Assembly: GCA_910589415.1 (NCBI GenBank)
Contig: OU342630.1
Span: 90,020,186-90,084,185 of the forward strand
DNA: 64,000 nucleotides
From: Malachius bipustulatus
Lineage: Eukaryota > Arthropoda > Insecta > Coleoptera > Melyridae
Reading direction: 5' to 3'
Within the stretch, counting starts at the first letter, position 1, and each line of letters opens with the position of its first letter. Shown here piece by piece: positions 62,411-64,000 of this stretch. The position numbers were made by a program, and so were the translations under genes. The notes beneath the pieces are model-generated. The model had not been told where the DNA came from. It ran no database searches and saw nothing but the letters and a program-made list of their open reading frames with translations.

Positions 62411-62560
62411 TGGGGTACCCTGTACGGGTGTTTCAGGAGGAAAGGGAAATATTTAAGGGGCCAATAGTTTGGGTCATTACAGGTAGAAAAGTTCATATAA
62501 ACATAGGTTCGGAAATGCTTATGTTCCAAGATACAGGGTGTTACATACTTTTATTAAAAA
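62411..62560. mobile_element. Single-arm copy of the 12261 foldback family
   Basis: GGGGCCAATAGTTTGGGTC, AGAAAAGTTCATATAAACAT and GATACAGGGTGTTACATAC follow the same order as the left arm of 12261-12825. No second arm was found. Confidence 0.5.
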
Positions 62561-63039
62561 ATCGTCTTTTTCAAAAATATCTTAAATAATCTTCACCCTA
62601 TATTTTTGAAATTTGGCAGTTTCGTGTGCTCTAGTAAGGGGCTAATTTAGCCCTAAATAGATTAAAATTTTTAAGTCTAGTAGCGTCCCGGGCAACACCT
62701 CAATGAATATTGTTTTGAAAAAACTTAAAAAAAAATGTACCAATGGCTTTTTTTTATTTTTATTTTTTGTCAGATTAAGCAACTACACGTAGGTACCTAT
62801 AGGTTTTCTGTTATATGTAAATTTTTTTCCACATTGTTGGATGTGCCAGGACAATTTAAAAAAAAAACACATGATTTTAGCATTAACCGGGATATACTTG
62901 TGTTGCATGTAAATAGTCCATTCTAGGTTTAGAAATTGTGATAGCAATTATTGTTGCAATAAAAAAAACAACAGGTATAGGTAGGCATCGCACCTTTGCT
63001 AGTTTCATATTTTTTTATGATGTCCGGGGATATGCAATC

Positions 63040-63102
63040 CAGTGGTTGTAGTTACTTATTAAAAAAAAAATAAATAGATAGTTACTTATTATAACCACTG
63101 GA
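63040..63102. repeat. Small hairpin next to the piggyBac end
   Basis: CCAGTGGTT and AACCACTGG pair, with TTACTTATT repeated on both sides of an A-rich loop. It directly borders the TTAA at 63104. Confidence 0.6.
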
Positions 63103-63250
63103 CTTAACACGTTAACTGCCAAGGTACTTTCCAGGGTTACGGTCTAAAGCCAATTCAATCTAATAATATAATATTACTAAAAACTTTAATTATAGTACAC
63201 AGTTATAATCAAAAAGTATTTGAAATATGTTTTTTTGAAAAAAAAAGATC

Positions 63251-63323
63251 CTACGAGTTATCTCGTAGTTGACTTCTCCAACATAAAGCTCTTCGCGAGA
63301 GCCAACTACGAGTTAATTCGTAG
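63251..63323. repeat. Pair of sub-terminal near-palindromes
   Basis: CTACGAGTTATCTCGTAG (63251-63268) and CTACGAGTTAATTCGTAG (63306-63323) are direct copies with two differences, each almost self-complementary, 55 bases apart in start position. The position inside the element end suggests protein-binding sites, such as transposase sub-terminal sites; this is inferred. Confidence 0.6.
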
Positions 63324-63421
63324 TAGGTAATCGCACGGCATGCGCGCCGACCTGTCGCGTCTTGTTATTGAAATGTGTTTCAACTCTCAGTTCGTTAGTA
63401 ATAGATGGTATTTGAACTATA

Positions 63422-64000
63422 CGGAATAACAGAAAGGGGAATCCCAAAGATGTAGTAAATCGGAAACTGAAAAAAGGGGAGGTAATTTGCCAGCAAAATG
63501 GTCCTGTTACTGTATGCAAATGGAAAGACAAACGAGATGTCCTTACCATTACAAACATGCATGTTGTCGAAATGGTAGAAGTGTCCAATCGCAATGGAAA
63601 GCTTTCGATGAAACCGAATATAATTCGAGACTACAATCAAGGAATGTCTGGCATTGACCGATCAGATCAAATGCTGTCGTATTACACAGCTCTAAGAAAA
63701 ACTATTAGATGGCCCAAGAAGGTTGCATTACATATTATGGAGATATATATCCAGAATGCGCACAAACTTTTTCAAAAAGCAACTTCTTCAAAAATAAAAC
63801 TTATAAAGTTTAGAGAAACATTCGTCGACGCGTTGATTGGAGAGGACCAGCAAGCAGTTCCAAAGAAAATGAGATTGCAACAGAATTTTCATTATTTAGA
63901 GAGTATTCCACCTACCGAAAAAAAACAGCATCCGACAAAACCATGTCGAGTTTGTACCAAAGCTAAGAAACGCCGAGAAACTCGTTATTTCTGTGCAATC
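63422..64000 (+). pseudogene. PiggyBac transposase, 3' third, open to the window edge
   Basis: 193 codons without a stop. RKGNPKDV, CKWKDKRDVLTIT and YNQGMSGIDRSDQMLSYY (holding the last catalytic Asp region, GIDRSDQM), then RKTIRWPKKVALHIMEIYIQ NAHKLF, are typical of DDE_Tnp_1_7 transposases. The C-terminus begins a Cys-rich zinc ribbon, PTKPCRVCTKAKKRRETRYF-C, cut by the window end. An in-frame TGA lies shortly upstream (about 63413), and the first two catalytic Asp blocks are missing, so the protein cannot be active. The clean frame suggests a fairly young copy. Confidence 0.9.

Larger units (their letters stand above)
63104..64000 (+). mobile_element. Internally deleted piggyBac-like element (runs off the window)
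   Basis: TTAA at 63104-63107 followed by CACGTTAACTGCCAAGG has the form of many piggyBac-type ends with their TTAA target. Only about 310 bases later the C-terminal third of a piggyBac transposase begins. The two segments imply a deletion of the 5' part of the gene, or a composite of two copies. Two 18-base near-palindromes lie between them. Confidence 0.75.

Overview
This is eukaryotic, almost certainly insect, genomic DNA. It is AT-rich, it has GT-AG introns of up to about 12.7 kb, and it is crowded with decayed transposons and short inverted-repeat elements. Tetramers such as TAGGTACCTA recur, as in several insect orders; I cannot fix the order from the sequence. There is no sign of bacterial gene organisation.

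One host gene is supported: a SLO2-type (KCNT1/Slack/Slick family) potassium channel on the minus strand, spanning about 3.9-52.9 kb. I reconstructed 17 internal coding exons with compatible splice phases (about 997 residues). In order they encode the S1-S2 loop and S2, S3, S4, S5, the pore with TVGYGD and S6, the RCK1 domain, a Gln- and Ser-rich insect linker with a conserved RRPSI site, an acidic exon, and most of RCK2. The N-terminus with S1 should lie beyond the right edge, and the C-terminal tail beyond the left edge; I found neither inside the window. Exons 2-9 are packed into 36.1-40.0 kb and exons 13-16 into 6.7-8.4 kb, while introns 1, 9 and 11 (9-13 kb each) hold most of the mobile elements.

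The introns and the right flank hold several classes of repeat. (1) Long foldback elements with TA-CAGGG...CCCTG-TA type ends: 50620-52301 has two 811-base arms, and others lie at 32050-32962, 522-1385 (CCGGG ends), 31172-31849, 20257-20990 and 12261-12825. (2) Short MITEs with clear terminal repeats, some with readable target duplications: TTA at 17438 and 41466, ATAA at 29842, TA at 22300 and 24921. (3) Five or six decayed non-LTR retrotransposon fragments at 15.6-18.1, 45.7-46.6, 48.7-50.6, 55.9-58.2, 58.7-59.5 and 60.0-60.6 kb. (4) A mariner-like transposase pseudogene at 29.1-30.2 kb split by a MITE. (5) Two decayed copies of an uncharacterised insect repeat-associated protein family at 8.9-9.7 and 40.5-40.9 kb. 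(6) An internally deleted piggyBac element whose transposase frame is still open at the right edge (63.1-64.0 kb).

The channel gene is conventional. The more unusual material is the set of long intronic palindromes, which would fold into long double-stranded RNA in the SLO2 pre-mRNA; a pair of in-phase alternative splice donors in the last exon seen; and the unnamed protein family with two related, broken copies.
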